DNA from: a virus
IMG/VR virus record: IMGVR_UViG_3300048930_000353
Span: 1-42,360 of that record
Strand: one strand, 5' to 3'
Length of the DNA: 42,360 bases
Part shown: one piece after another, positions 1 through 7,840 of the stretch
Numbering within the stretch: position 1 is the stretch's first letter
How the letters are laid out: every line of letters starts with the position of its first letter
Made by a program: the position numbers and the translations under genes
Notes under the pieces: generated by a model
What the model was told of the DNA's origin: nothing
The model's input: only the letters and a program-made list of their open reading frames with translations
Database searches by the model: none

Positions 1-102
1 TGATCGTGCCATTCCACTGCCCGCCGCTGGCGATCAGGCCTTCATAGGGCTGGCCTTCGCCTTTGAATCGATTGGCGTGCTTCTCTGCATAGCAGTTGCG
101 GC
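1..102. repeat. Terminal direct repeat (assembly overlap), left copy
   Basis: Bases 1-102 are identical to 42259-42360. A coding frame continues through the join without interruption, so this is best read as the overlap of a circular assembly rather than a biological terminal repeat. The non-redundant genome is 42,258 bp. Confidence 0.95.
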
Positions 103-181
103 AGCCCTCGGACACGCGGCTGCAGCCCCTGATGGGATTCCAGGTGGCGTCTGTCCATTCGATGTTTGTTTTGTCACCCAT
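1..181 (-). CDS. Gp37/Gp68-family (DUF5131) protein, N-terminal part across the circular join
   Basis: This is the start of a 378-residue protein whose remainder lies at 41303-42258. The ATG at 181-179 overlaps the stop of the upstream 110-residue gene by one base (TGATG). The N-terminus carries the three-cysteine signature [12 protein letters not shown] (C-x6-C-x2-C) followed by YAE, typical of the phage Gp37/Gp68 (DUF5131) family. The family's biochemical activity is not settled; the cysteine cluster suggests a metal or iron-sulfur site, which is inference. It belongs to the leftward early operon, just upstream of xis and int. Confidence 0.9.
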   Translation of the reverse strand, partial: MGDKTNIEWTDATWNPIRGCSRVSEGCRNCYAEKHANRFKGEGQPYEGLIASGGQWNGTI

Positions 182-513
182 CAGTCAACCTCCCCGGGCC
201 ACGGGTGTCGCTTGTAATCGTGGGTAAGCGCCAGGCCAGACTGGATTTCACGCACCTCGTACGCAGACACCGGCGCTGCGCGCAGGTTCTCAGCGAGCCT
301 GCGAGCCGTTGCCTCCTCCATCGGCGTCATTGAATAGATTGCGCCCTGGGTGAAAAAGCGTGTGTATGCGGGAACGTCGGCAACTTGCGGGACGTCGATG
401 CGAAGGAAGTGGACGCCGCCGATTGTTTGCTCTGAAAGTTTCCCGGCCAGGCGTTGGTGCCCGAACAATTCCAGCAGGCCCCAGCTTTCAAATTTATCTG
501 CGTTATCACTCAT
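181..513 (-). CDS. Conserved-type hypothetical phage protein, 110 aa
   Basis: The ATG at 513 is preceded by a strong ribosome-binding site (GGAGGAAT, 5-6 bases upstream), so this start is preferred over longer in-frame extensions that read through the upstream gene. The protein begins [20 protein letters not shown]. It looks like a compact soluble protein without membrane segments or a recognisable catalytic motif; proteins with a similar opening are common in tailed-phage early regions. It sits two bases after the MazG/zinc-ribbon gene and overlaps the Gp37/Gp68 start, so translation is probably coupled. Function unknown. Confidence 0.85.
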   Translation of the reverse strand: MSDNADKFESWGLLELFGHQRLAGKLSEQTIGGVHFLRIDVPQVADVPAYTRFFTQGAIYSMTPMEEATARRLAENLRAAPVSAYEVREIQSGLALTHDYKRHPWPGEVD

Positions 514-515
514 GC

Positions 516-1310
516 TTATTCCTCCAGTATGCGGTGCCACCGCATGATTCTGCGGTACACAACTTTGTCTAATGTGGCAGCGGGGCCGGCTTCGGGTAGC
601 GTCGGTGCGAGAACTACGGGCCTGGACGGTGTGCCGTCGTCCTGCTGGTAAATCACTACAACTAACTCCCCGGGCTCTGGCATGTTTTCGAGGTCGTCGT
701 TGTCTTTGGGGTAGAACCACTCCGGAGTTGATTCGAGGGTCGGCGAGTGGCGCGTGTTCCAGAGTGTGCCGAGCGCCTCCGCACCGCAGCATGTGCACTG
801 CCACCATTCGGAGTGCGACTTGATATCGGGGCATTTGCAGAAGGGGCAGAAGAGTGCTTGGCAAGGAATACTTTCAGTTCGCTTGGTTGCGTAAACTGCA
901 GGGTCGGCCGCATTTGCTTCACGGAGATGCCAGTCGTCGTCATGGCCGATATAGACAGGCGATCCTACGCGTTCGGAAACGGCATTAAACTTTTTGCGGA
1001 CTGCGTCACCCAAATTGACTCCCACCTGAAACGCCAATATGTCGAGGTACGTCGCCACATCTGCAAGCTCGCTTGCAGCCAGGTTAATGAATTCCGCTTC
1101 ACTGAGGTCGCCGCGTTCAAACTTTTTGCGGACATTGGCGTACTCTCCGAGCTCGCCAGTAGTCGCCTGCAGCCACTGCGCCGGTGTCCAGTCGCGGCCC
1201 TGTGGATGCGAGTGAGCCAGCTCGCCGTGTTTGTTGCGGAATGTGGGAAGGCGCTTTAGATTCGCTTCTCGCAGTGTGTTGAAGCTCAGCCCGTTTGTTA
1301 GGTAGCCCAT
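516..1310 (-). CDS. MazG-like nucleotide pyrophosphohydrolase domain fused to a Lar-like zinc ribbon
   Basis: This 264-residue protein has two parts. Residues about 25-120 look like an all-alpha MazG-type NTP pyrophosphohydrolase, with acidic metal-binding motifs GELGEY (E53, E56) and SELADV (E81, D84). Residues about 150-180 form a zinc ribbon CPFC...CTCCG (C155, C158, C172, C175) like that of Lar restriction-alleviation proteins. The last 80 residues are not recognised. MazG enzymes hydrolyse (d)NTPs, and phage versions are thought to adjust nucleotide or alarmone pools. The role of the ribbon here is inference. The start overlaps the upstream stop (TAATG). Confidence 0.8.
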   Translation of the reverse strand: MGYLTNGLSFNTLREANLKRLPTFRNKHGELAHSHPQGRDWTPAQWLQATTGELGEYANVRKKFERGDLSEAEFINLAASELADVATYLDILAFQVGVNLGDAVRKKFNAVSERVGSPVYIGHDDDWHLREANAADPAVYATKRTESIPCQALFCPFCKCPDIKSHSEWWQCTCCGAEALGTLWNTRHSPTLESTPEWFYPKDNDDLENMPEPGELVVVIYQQDDGTPSRPVVLAPTLPEAGPAATLDKVVYRRIMRWHRILEE

Positions 1311-2245
1311 TAATTCTGTTCTCCTGTCGTTGCCGATTGATTCAGGTTTGATGTTGGATTCGTGGTCGTGGTCGTGGTTGCGTCAGCGCAGAGCACCAGC
1401 AATTCGAATAACTCCTCAAACTTATGGAATACGTCCGGCCAGTGCGTGGGAATCGGTAGCGGGGGAGCCGAATCGAAACCGGCGCGGTGCACTGCCTGCA
1501 TCATCGCGTTGAAGCTGCAGGGAATGCGGCGGAATTCTTCCATCTGCTCATCGGTGAGTGGGATGTATGCAGGCCGAAAATCTGCCGTACTCTCCGAATC
1601 GATAGTGCTGCCCGGTTGCTTTTGCAGCGATAAATCTTCGAGGTATGACTCGACTGGTGGTGTTAGAGCTCTGCCCGATAGCTCGGCGATGGGTGCGATA
1701 CAAAGCGCCTGGGCGCGTCCATCTTTGGTGATGCGCCACTGCTTGTTGTAGGCGTTGCCTTCGCGGATCGCTAATCCATGGCGAGACAGTCCGTTTAATG
1801 CGCTGCCCGTGCCTTGTGCAGAGCGATTCAACGCCTGTGCTACCTGGGCTGTTGTCATTGCCTCTGCGGACGCCTGCAAGAATTTCAGCGCCAGGCATTG
1901 TATATCCGTCAACTTCAACCAGTCAGGCGGAGCGCCAGTGCCGTCCTCATTCTGGTCCTGCGTGATTGCGGGCTTCGCGGTGGTCTGAGTACGCTGCGGC
2001 TTCGGCGGGTGCTTTGCAGCTTTCTGCGGTGCCGGCGCTTCCGGCGTGCTGTCCGGAACCTCGCCGGGGATTGACAGTTTCTCCGAGTGGCTGTGCCGTT
2101 GCACCTGGCCGGATTGGATCAGGCGATCGATGCTCTGCAAGCTCTGTTCCGGAGTGATGCCCAGTTTCATCGCATAGTGTTTCAGCACGCGCCGGGGTGA
2201 TTTCTTAACTGCTTCTATGAGCTTTGAATCGATACTGTTGCTCAT
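1310..2245 (-). CDS. Protein with two winged-helix-like segments, probable DNA-binding
   Basis: This 311-residue protein starts at the ATG at 2245, which overlaps the preceding stop (ATGA). Residues about 1-50 and 110-185 each look like winged helices; the second contains TTAQVAQALNRSAQGTGSAL followed by a wing-like strand. A Pro/Lys/Thr-rich linker (about 60-105) separates them. The C-terminus has an unrecognised segment and a threonine run. Two DNA-binding-like units joined by a flexible linker suggest a transcription or replication accessory factor, but no family is identified with certainty. Confidence 0.75.
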   Translation of the reverse strand: MSNSIDSKLIEAVKKSPRRVLKHYAMKLGITPEQSLQSIDRLIQSGQVQRHSHSEKLSIPGEVPDSTPEAPAPQKAAKHPPKPQRTQTTAKPAITQDQNEDGTGAPPDWLKLTDIQCLALKFLQASAEAMTTAQVAQALNRSAQGTGSALNGLSRHGLAIREGNAYNKQWRITKDGRAQALCIAPIAELSGRALTPPVESYLEDLSLQKQPGSTIDSESTADFRPAYIPLTDEQMEEFRRIPCSFNAMMQAVHRAGFDSAPPLPIPTHWPDVFHKFEELFELLVLCADATTTTTTNPTSNLNQSATTGEQN

Positions 2246-2589
2246 TCCTCGCAACTCCTGGAGGCTGGTGCGAACTCTTTCAGCTGGAGCGTCAGCTGGC
2301 ATCTTCTTGCCAGCAGGCAGCCAAACTCATCGCGGCAAAAGCTGACGATCTGGCCCTCCTGGCCACGGATCAGGGCGAACGGTTGGCCGGTGCCGAACAG
2401 GGTGAGCGCACGGTTAACCTCGGTGAGTTCGCCTTCGAGTTTTTGACGTTCAGCCTGAGTGTTGCTCCGGGGTTGCGTGGATGCTGCGCTCCGGCGAGGC
2501 CTGGCGACAAAAAAGTAATGAACCCACGCTATTGTTAGCAGTGGCGATAGCCCGAGAATGAGGGCGCAGCCTGCAATAATCTCGATCAT
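2242..2589 (-). CDS. Small membrane-anchored protein with coiled-coil
   Basis: This 115-residue protein has an N-terminal hydrophobic segment (about residues 3-27, IIAGCALILGLSPLLTIAWV). A basic patch, a short helical coiled-coil-like stretch (about 43-60) and a compact C-terminal region follow. The topology suggests one membrane span with a cytoplasmic tail. The start overlaps the stop of the previous gene (ATGA at 2589-2586) and its own stop overlaps the next start. Function unknown. Confidence 0.75.
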   Translation of the reverse strand: MIEIIAGCALILGLSPLLTIAWVHYFFVARPRRSAASTQPRSNTQAERQKLEGELTEVNRALTLFGTGQPFALIRGQEGQIVSFCRDEFGCLLARRCQLTLQLKEFAPASRSCEE

Positions 2590-3029
2590 GTCTTCTCTCC
2601 CTTGATGCCCAGCTCGGGCTGGTTTGGATCGGCGCACGGCTTATGGTTGTCGGTCGTGAGCTCGCTGGTATCGGTGACGGTGATCAGCACTGACTGGCCG
2701 GTGGAGTCTGCTACCAGGTGCGCGCCGGCGGTTGCCTGTGCCATCTTGAGTGACACCTTGACGCCGGATTTGAACGTCACGCTGTCGACCGTTGCGGGGA
2801 TCGGTTTGGAGTCGCGGCTTGCGATGATGGCGACGCACTCTTCGATCGCCTGCTTGCATCGCGCATCTACCTGGCTGAGCCATATTTCCTGCTGCTCCTG
2901 CGACAGCTTCTGCCAGGTAGTGGGTAGCGCCTTGGCCAGATCGATGACGCAGGACATGAGATCTCCGAGCATCGAATTGGCACCGTGAATTACATGCTTC
3001 TGTTCCTGCTGGGGGGGGGCTTTGGTCAT
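2586..3029 (-). CDS. Hypothetical early phage protein, 147 aa
   Basis: The protein is soluble. Its N-terminal half is helical and contains KLSQEQQEIWLSQVDARCKQ; the C-terminal half looks beta-rich and contains FKSGVKVSLKMAQ. Near the start the coding strand contains nine consecutive C (plus-strand G, 3011-3019) encoding part of KAPPQQ; the frame is intact on both sides. It resembles small conserved proteins of siphophage early regions but I cannot assign a function. Confidence 0.8.
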   Translation of the reverse strand: MTKAPPQQEQKHVIHGANSMLGDLMSCVIDLAKALPTTWQKLSQEQQEIWLSQVDARCKQAIEECVAIIASRDSKPIPATVDSVTFKSGVKVSLKMAQATAGAHLVADSTGQSVLITVTDTSELTTDNHKPCADPNQPELGIKGEKT

Positions 3030-3042
3030 GGCGTGAGTCCTA

Positions 3043-3588
3043 TCAGTGCAAGGTGTGGGAGTTGCTGCGTTGCTTTAAGTGGCGCAGCAGACGGTCAATT
3101 TCAGGTATCAGCACGTTGGCGTCGGCGTTGGAGATGTATTGCCCTCGGGGCTCTGCTGGATCCTCGGAGAAGATATTGAGAAAAAATGCGAGCCTCTTCC
3201 CGGTGAGTGCCTGCAGCATCTGCGCGACGCAGCGCGCCAGGTTGCGCATTGCGATGTTGTCCAGCAGATTGATTGCCGGGGTGCCTGGCGACGCGTAGAT
3301 GGCAGCAGTGTTAGTCTGCCGAGCACTGGGCCGCGTTGTTGACGCGCTTGCGTTCGCTATAGCGTCGCGTAGTTGCGTACCTTGCGGCGTATCCTGGGCC
3401 CACTGGAAGTGATCGTCGGCTGTAAGCCCTGTGGCTCTGTAGGTGTCCTTCCAGCAGCTGAGCAATTCCTCAATGCCACTGATGACGTTCGGGTTGCTGA
3501 GGTGCGCCTGTGGGTCAGCCAATATCAGCTCGTATTCCTTGGCCATCAGGATGCTGATATCCAGCAGCATATTGATTTGCTTATTCAT
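3043..3588 (-). CDS. Hypothetical protein, 181 aa
   Basis: The start ATG (3588) overlaps the end of the 44-residue membrane gene by eight bases. The sequence is mainly alpha-helical, with a hydrophobic helix NLARCVAQMLQALTGKRLAF around residues 117-136 and a C-terminal acidic/basic helix. No catalytic motif is recognised. Its placement in a run of overlapping genes supports it being real. Confidence 0.75.
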   Translation of the reverse strand: MNKQINMLLDISILMAKEYELILADPQAHLSNPNVISGIEELLSCWKDTYRATGLTADDHFQWAQDTPQGTQLRDAIANASASTTRPSARQTNTAAIYASPGTPAINLLDNIAMRNLARCVAQMLQALTGKRLAFFLNIFSEDPAEPRGQYISNADANVLIPEIDRLLRHLKQRSNSHTLH

Positions 3589-3715
3589 CGGTGCAGCGCC
3601 TTCTGTGTTCGTTGTGCTGATCGTGTCGTGACAGTGCTCTGTCGTGGTACCGAAGGAACGCGAGTAACGCGCTGGCGGCCACGAGTACTACACCGACGTC
3701 GATCAGGAAGATCAT
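3581..3715 (-). CDS. 44-residue single-span membrane protein
   Basis: This short gene fills the gap between two larger ones. ATG (3715-3713) overlaps the stop of the 113-residue gene (ATGA), and its TAA (3583-3581) overlaps the next ATG. The peptide begins MIFLIDVGVVLVAASALLAF and then turns strongly basic and His-rich, a typical single transmembrane helix with a cytoplasmic tail. The overlap at both ends and the clear topology support it despite its size. Function unknown. Confidence 0.7.
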   Translation of the reverse strand: MIFLIDVGVVLVAASALLAFLRYHDRALSRHDQHNEHRRRCTDE

Positions 3716-4053
3716 CTGAGTTGCTCATCCAGGGAGACACCGGCCTGGGCGAACTGACGGCGGATCCATTCCGCGTCGATGCCACACACCTCTGCCTCAT
3801 AGATCCGGCCCTGCAGGTGCCGGCACGCTTTGTGGCGGTAGCTGCGCAGGAACAGGTCAACAACGGTTTGCTGAAAAATTGCGCGCATCAATGCGCCCTC
3901 TGGCACTCGTGGAAACTGGTACCCGATCTTGCGGGCCACGGCCATCGCTGCGGGCCGCTGTTGCAGGATGCTGTCGGCGGCCTTTTCGAGGTGCGGGTTG
4001 CGCGTCGGTGGTTGTGGCACGCGCTGCTGCGCGCGCTGTAAGTTGTGTCTCAC
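3712..4053 (-). CDS. Hypothetical basic protein, 113 aa
   Basis: The start is GTG at 4053, overlapping the stop of the ParB-like gene (GTGA), which implies translational coupling. The protein is rich in Arg and Gln at the N-terminus and largely alpha-helical, with no membrane segment. The C-terminal part (YEAEVCGIDAEWIRRQFAQA) looks like a small globular helical domain. Function unknown. Confidence 0.75.
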   Translation of the reverse strand: MRHNLQRAQQRVPQPPTRNPHLEKAADSILQQRPAAMAVARKIGYQFPRVPEGALMRAIFQQTVVDLFLRSYRHKACRHLQGRIYEAEVCGIDAEWIRRQFAQAGVSLDEQLR

Positions 4054-6011
4054 AGTGGTTTAAACCCCGCTGGTACCCAGTCGATCGCTTCTGCGCGCTT
4101 TTCGGCGGACATGGTTTTGTCCTCACCGGCGAGGATGATTTCCAGATCCTGGGCAAGCTGCTTTTTCGTGCGCTTATCGGCACCTTCGGCGTGCCAGGGC
4201 GTGAAAAACTGTTCGCCCAGTTGCAGCAACGTGTCCTTGCTGACGCGGCCCAGGTAATTCTCTGCGGTGGGTTGGAAGTATTTGTGCCAGGGGATATCGA
4301 GTGTGGCCAAGGCGACTTCTGCCTCAGCGGAGTAACTGCTGTCAGCCAGCCCGCCGCAGAGCGATTGCGCTACGCAGTAGGCCATGAGTGCCTGTTTTTC
4401 CTGCAAACTGAGCTGAGTGAACGCGCGGAATCGTTCAGTGGCGTCAACGATATACAGCCAGCTCTCGCGTAGCTCCTGCTTTCGATACGCTTCCAGCTCC
4501 TGGAGCGCGCGGCCGGTGTCTGGCTTTTTCAGGGTTGCTGCAGGGTGCGTCTCCCGGATGTTGATGTCCAGCGGCGAGCCATAGTAGTGCGTTTTGAAGG
4601 TCTTCATGGCCAGCGTGTAGTACAGCAGATCGCGGGCTACATCCTCACCGCCGATCGCGAGGAAGCGCTTGGCAATGTTCAGGCGATAGGTGGTGAGGTC
4701 ATCGTTCAGCGCCTGGCTGAGATCGGGGCTGTCGTCGCGTTCATTCGCGCTCTGGCGTGAGTCGCTGCCCTTGCTGGTGCTGCTAGAACCGGCATTGCTG
4801 GATGGTGCCTGCAGGGCGCGCAGCGCGCTTTCTTCGCTCTTGCGCACAAGGCCAGCGTCGATGTGTGGCTTGCCATCGTGGCCGATGGTGACGATGCAGC
4901 CTGCCAGTGCCATTTCCTCGGCATTGAAGTCGTAGCTTAGTTCGATCTTTTCTGCAATCTCATCCAGCTGCGCTTCGAGGCGAGTGTAATGCTCTCGGTG
5001 CTTAGCGTTCCAATCATCTTCGCTCAGCTCCTGTTCCAGGTCTTCGAGTTGGCCGAGCTTTTCGGTGATGCTGGTTTCCTGTGCTTCCAGCTTCAATGTC
5101 TCCGGCCCTTTGTAGGGTGTGATCCGCTTCATGCCGGATGTATCTTTCTGGTCGATGCTGATTTCTGTCCAGTTCCAGCCCTCCAGTTTGGCGGCGGCTT
5201 TCTCAAGCTTTGCGATGGCGAGCTGGACCAACAGTTCGCGATCCTCGAAGTAGGTGACTTCCTTGAAAAGATCTGTGCTTACCGCGCCGCCGGCTTTGGT
5301 GTAGGCTTTCTCGCCGACGAACCTGCCAAGTCGGGTTGAGCTAGTTTCGGTCTCACCGCGTAGAGCATTGCGGATGTGCCATGCGTTGAGTTGGTTAACC
5401 CCTTTTAGATTGTTGAATACCTCAATCTGGCGGGCGTGGTCGTCCTCAACCGTGAATGCCATCACCTCCTCGAGAACGATCTCATCATTGCGATACGCCT
5501 TGATAATCTCCAGAGCCACCTGCGCGAGTTTCAGGCGCTTTTTCACGGTACTTTCGGGGATGCCCAGGGCGGCCGCTATCGTCTCGGTTCCGTTGCCCTG
5601 CTTGTGCATCTTCAGGCAAGCCTGGAATTCGTCAGCGGGGTGCATGCGCACGCGCTGGGTATTTTCGATCAGGCTGATTTCCTCGGCATTGGCTGAGTCT
5701 TGAAGCCACTGGCAGCTCACCATATCCGTTGCCTGGTAGTGCCCTTCCTTCACCAGCGCCTGCAGCGCTTTCAAGCGGCGCGTACCGGCAACGACTTCAT
5801 AGATGCCCGGCTTGCCGTTCTGGATCACAACCAGGTTCTGTAGCAGGCCCACCTCGCGGATCCCCGCGATCAGCTCCGCGTCGGCCTCTTTGTCCGGTTT
5901 GCTCTTGCGCACGTTGCGCGGGCTCGGTATGAGGTTGCGGATTTGCACTTCGATAATCATAGAGCCGAGCGGCGTGGGGATTTGCTCAACAACAGTATTG
6001 CTTTTTGGCAT
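4050..6011 (-). CDS. ParB/Spo0J-like protein with long C-terminal extension
   Basis: This 653-residue protein has an N-terminal ParB domain with both nucleotide-site signatures of the family: AGTRRLKAL (residues 75-83) and ENTQR (116-120). A helix-turn-helix lies around 142-165 (TIAAALGIPESTVKKRL). ParB proteins bind centromere-like sites and act as CTP-gated DNA clamps. Here about 400 further residues follow, with charged helices and a Ser-rich linker near residue 400. No ParA ATPase is encoded in the window, so simple plasmid partition is unlikely; a role in early DNA metabolism or regulation is inferred. The gene is co-transcribed with the early operon. Confidence 0.85.
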   Translation of the reverse strand: MPKSNTVVEQIPTPLGSMIIEVQIRNLIPSPRNVRKSKPDKEADAELIAGIREVGLLQNLVVIQNGKPGIYEVVAGTRRLKALQALVKEGHYQATDMVSCQWLQDSANAEEISLIENTQRVRMHPADEFQACLKMHKQGNGTETIAAALGIPESTVKKRLKLAQVALEIIKAYRNDEIVLEEVMAFTVEDDHARQIEVFNNLKGVNQLNAWHIRNALRGETETSSTRLGRFVGEKAYTKAGGAVSTDLFKEVTYFEDRELLVQLAIAKLEKAAAKLEGWNWTEISIDQKDTSGMKRITPYKGPETLKLEAQETSITEKLGQLEDLEQELSEDDWNAKHREHYTRLEAQLDEIAEKIELSYDFNAEEMALAGCIVTIGHDGKPHIDAGLVRKSEESALRALQAPSSNAGSSSTSKGSDSRQSANERDDSPDLSQALNDDLTTYRLNIAKRFLAIGGEDVARDLLYYTLAMKTFKTHYYGSPLDINIRETHPAATLKKPDTGRALQELEAYRKQELRESWLYIVDATERFRAFTQLSLQEKQALMAYCVAQSLCGGLADSSYSAEAEVALATLDIPWHKYFQPTAENYLGRVSKDTLLQLGEQFFTPWHAEGADKRTKKQLAQDLEIILAGEDKTMSAEKRAEAIDWVPAGFKPL

Positions 6012-6023
6012 AAATTCTCCGGG

Positions 6024-6257
6024 TTAGAGGATGTGGGAAAGTGCAGCGTCCAGTTCGGGCGTGCCTTTCAGGATTGATTTGAGTTGTGCTTCCGTGGCCA
6101 CGCCGCCCACTACGATTTTTTGGAAATCGGCGGTGAACGCAAACCAGCGCGGTGTCTGGTCAGCCTCCCTGTTGCCAGGCATTACCTCTGCCGGCGCGCC
6201 CTGGATGTACGGCGTACCGAGGTAGCGCTTTACGCGCTCTGGATCGACGGTTATCAC
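6024..6257 (-). CDS. Hypothetical protein, 77 aa, GTG start
   Basis: The start is GTG at 6257, overlapping the stop of the membrane-protein gene (GTGA); longer versions would read through that gene in another frame. The sequence VITVDPERVKRYLGTPYIQG opens a small alpha/beta protein with a C-terminal helix rich in Leu and Ala. It lies directly before the ParB-like gene. Function unknown. Confidence 0.7.
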   Translation of the reverse strand: MITVDPERVKRYLGTPYIQGAPAEVMPGNREADQTPRWFAFTADFQKIVVGGVATEAQLKSILKGTPELDAALSHIL

Positions 6258-6553
6258 GCGACGGCCCTGTAGTAGATGTACAGCGCAAGCCAGAGCGCGT
6301 TTGCGATCAGCAGCCCGCCGGCGGCGAACTGGCTGGCCGGCTGGTTCAGGTGGCGGTAGTAGTAGAGATTCCACGCGCCCCAGGCAGTGAAAAATAAAAT
6401 GGACAGTAGGCTGACGCCGCGCACGATGCCGCCGTCGTTGATCAGTGCGTAGCAGTTGATTAGAGCGGCGATGACGCCGACCGCTTCGAACAGCGCGTTG
6501 ACGCGGTCCTGCATCGTCGCGGGTGTTGTAATGTCGTTGTCGTACTGCGTCAT
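6254..6553 (-). CDS. Multi-span membrane protein, 99 aa
   Basis: The start is at 6553. Three hydrophobic segments are visible: around residues 19-39 (AVGVIAALINCYALI), 44-63 (LLSILFFTAWGAWNLYYY) and 72-95 (AAGGLLIANALWLALYIYY). It is therefore probably an inner-membrane protein. Small membrane proteins of this layout recur in temperate-phage early operons; an exclusion or membrane-sensing role would be inference only. Confidence 0.8.
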   Translation of the reverse strand: MTQYDNDITTPATMQDRVNALFEAVGVIAALINCYALINDGGIVRGVSLLSILFFTAWGAWNLYYYRHLNQPASQFAAGGLLIANALWLALYIYYRAVA

Positions 6554-6605
6554 GTGTGCCTCTGTGTACCAGTGGGGTGCCGGGTGTGGTGGCTCCCGGC
6601 GACGA

Positions 6606-6860
6606 TCAGGCATTGGTGCCGCCGTGCACTACCAGCTCGCCGGATTGCGTGATGCCCCTTGAGCCTCCGCAGGCAAGCGCAAGCTGTTCGTGCAGGTTCA
6701 TCGCATCCTCGCGCCAGTTGTCGGCGCACGACACGGCCCAGCTCAGCTCCCGGCGCAGGCGCTCGTTCTCCTCGCCCAGGCGCGCCACTTCGGCACAGAG
6801 CTGGTCATAAGCGATGTTATCCAGACGGCGCATCAGCGCTGCGATGGTGGGGTTACTCAT
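6606..6860 (-). CDS. Small coiled-coil protein, 84 aa
   Basis: The central region (about residues 20-42, CAEVARLGEENERLRRELSW) is a heptad-like coiled coil. The C-terminus is Gly-rich. The start ATG (6860) overlaps the end of a very short upstream reading frame. Many tailed phages carry a similar short helical protein in the early region; its function is unknown. A 52-base gap separates it from the membrane protein downstream. Confidence 0.75.
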   Translation of the reverse strand: MSNPTIAALMRRLDNIAYDQLCAEVARLGEENERLRRELSWAVSCADNWREDAMNLHEQLALACGGSRGITQSGELVVHGGTNA

Positions 6861-6924
6861 GGCTGGTTCGCTCCTGCGTTGTCATGTTGTGGCTCTCCCT
6901 GTGGTGCTGCTCGCAGTGCTCCAT
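6853..6924 (-). CDS. Possible 23-residue peptide (start uncertain)
   Basis: An ATG at 6924 lies seven bases after an AAGGAG ribosome-binding site, and the TAA at 6853 overlaps the next gene's ATG, the arrangement used throughout this operon. The same frame is open further upstream, with a possible GTG start at 6990 and protein-like sequence (CKVRWIANSPGRQLLAVLGS), so the real product may be about 45 residues or more. No homology judgement is possible. Confidence 0.35.
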   Translation of the reverse strand: MEHCEQHHRESHNMTTQERTSHE

Positions 6925-7030
6925 TGCGCACTCCTTACTGCCCAGCACCGCTAGTAGCTGCCTGCCTGGGCTGTTGGCGATCCAGCGCACCTTGCACTGG
7001 ATGGTTGTTATTAAAATTTCGTAGCCGTGC

Positions 7031-7357
7031 TCACTGGTCAGCCGGTTTCTGCTTTTCTCGCGCCAGTTCATCCGCGATTTCCTGCAGGAACGCGATGCCC
7101 AGGTAAGTGGCGAGCACCTTGGGGCAGGGCCTGTACTCGCATCTGTTCGGGTCCCACCACGAGTGCGGGCGCACGACGAAGAGGCCCTCCTTCTGCAGAT
7201 TGCGGTGCGGTATGTTGCGGCCGTCCAGACCAAGGCGAGAGAAGTGCCCCTTCTCGCGCAGGCGCTCGTACAGCTTCGGCAAGCCGCAGCCGACGTGCTT
7301 CGCGGCATCTTTCATGCTCCACAGCTGCTGCTCAGTGGTAGTGGGCGAGGCTTGCAT
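7031..7357 (-). CDS. KilAC-domain antirepressor-like protein, 108 aa
   Basis: The start ATG (7357) is preceded by GGAGGT at good spacing. The middle of the protein (MKDAAKHVGCGLPKLYERLR, then a GHFSR...NIPHRN...GLFVV pattern) fits the KilAC/ANT C-terminal DNA-binding domain of phage antirepressors. It occurs here without the usual N-terminal Ant/Bro domain. Such proteins counter the lysogenic repressor or regulate early genes. Position in the PL operon fits that role, but the target is not shown. Confidence 0.75.
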   Translation of the reverse strand: MQASPTTTEQQLWSMKDAAKHVGCGLPKLYERLREKGHFSRLGLDGRNIPHRNLQKEGLFVVRPHSWWDPNRCEYRPCPKVLATYLGIAFLQEIADELAREKQKPADQ

Positions 7358-7550
7358 AGTGGGTGACCTCCTGCCTGTCGCAGGGCGACCAGGGTTCGTC
7401 GGGTGAGTGCCCGGGTGCGATCCGGTGCACTGATGCTGTTGCGTGCTCGCGCTCTGCATGGGCGTGGTGCTCCTTGAGTTCGGATACGTCGTCCTTCAGG
7501 GTGGCGACGATTTCCAGGATGGTGGTGATATCGGCCTGTGCTGATTTCAT
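7332..7550 (-). CDS. Small helical protein, 72 aa
   Basis: The start ATG (7550) overlaps the preceding stop (ATGA), and the 3' end overlaps the start region of the KilAC gene. Residues 1-40 (ILEIVATLKDDVSELKEHHA) form an amphipathic, coiled-coil-like helix; the rest is His/Pro-rich and probably disordered. Function unknown. Confidence 0.6.
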   Translation of the reverse strand: MKSAQADITTILEIVATLKDDVSELKEHHAHAEREHATASVHRIAPGHSPDEPWSPCDRQEVTHYASLAHYH

Positions 7551-7840
7551 AGGTCATGCCTCCACTTCATGGGCCCGGCGGTTGCGTTCAGCGGTTGGCT
7601 CTGCGCGCTGGTGCTCGTGTTGTCTGGCGGGCGGTGTGTTCGCTGCGGCAGCACGACAGGCGCGCAGCGTGGCAGGCGGTGCACTACTCGGTGCGGTTGT
7701 TCGGTGGTGGTTGAGGCGATTGCCTGCTTGCAGTTCTCGCATTTCAACTTCGCGAGCGACTCAACCGGGAAGAGGATGCCGGAACACCAGACGCCCAGGA
7801 GGAACGCGGCGATGTACAGCCAGAGATCTCTACCGAACAT
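7547..7840 (-). CDS. Small membrane protein with CxxC pair, 97 aa
   Basis: An N-terminal hydrophobic segment (LWLYIAAFLLGVWCSGILF, about residues 6-24) is followed by KLKCENCKQ, a single CxxC that could bind metal or be redox active. The C-terminal tail is polar and low in order. The start at 7840 overlaps the end of the first gene of the operon. Function unknown. Confidence 0.65.
   Translation of the reverse strand: MFGRDLWLYIAAFLLGVWCSGILFPVESLAKLKCENCKQAIASTTTEQPHRVVHRLPRCAPVVLPQRTHRPPDNTSTSAQSQPLNATAGPMKWRHDL

Noticed and set aside
3011-3019. Nine-G run as a frameshift error
   Set aside because: The 147-codon frame is continuous across it and begins with a sensible start, so no frameshift is needed.
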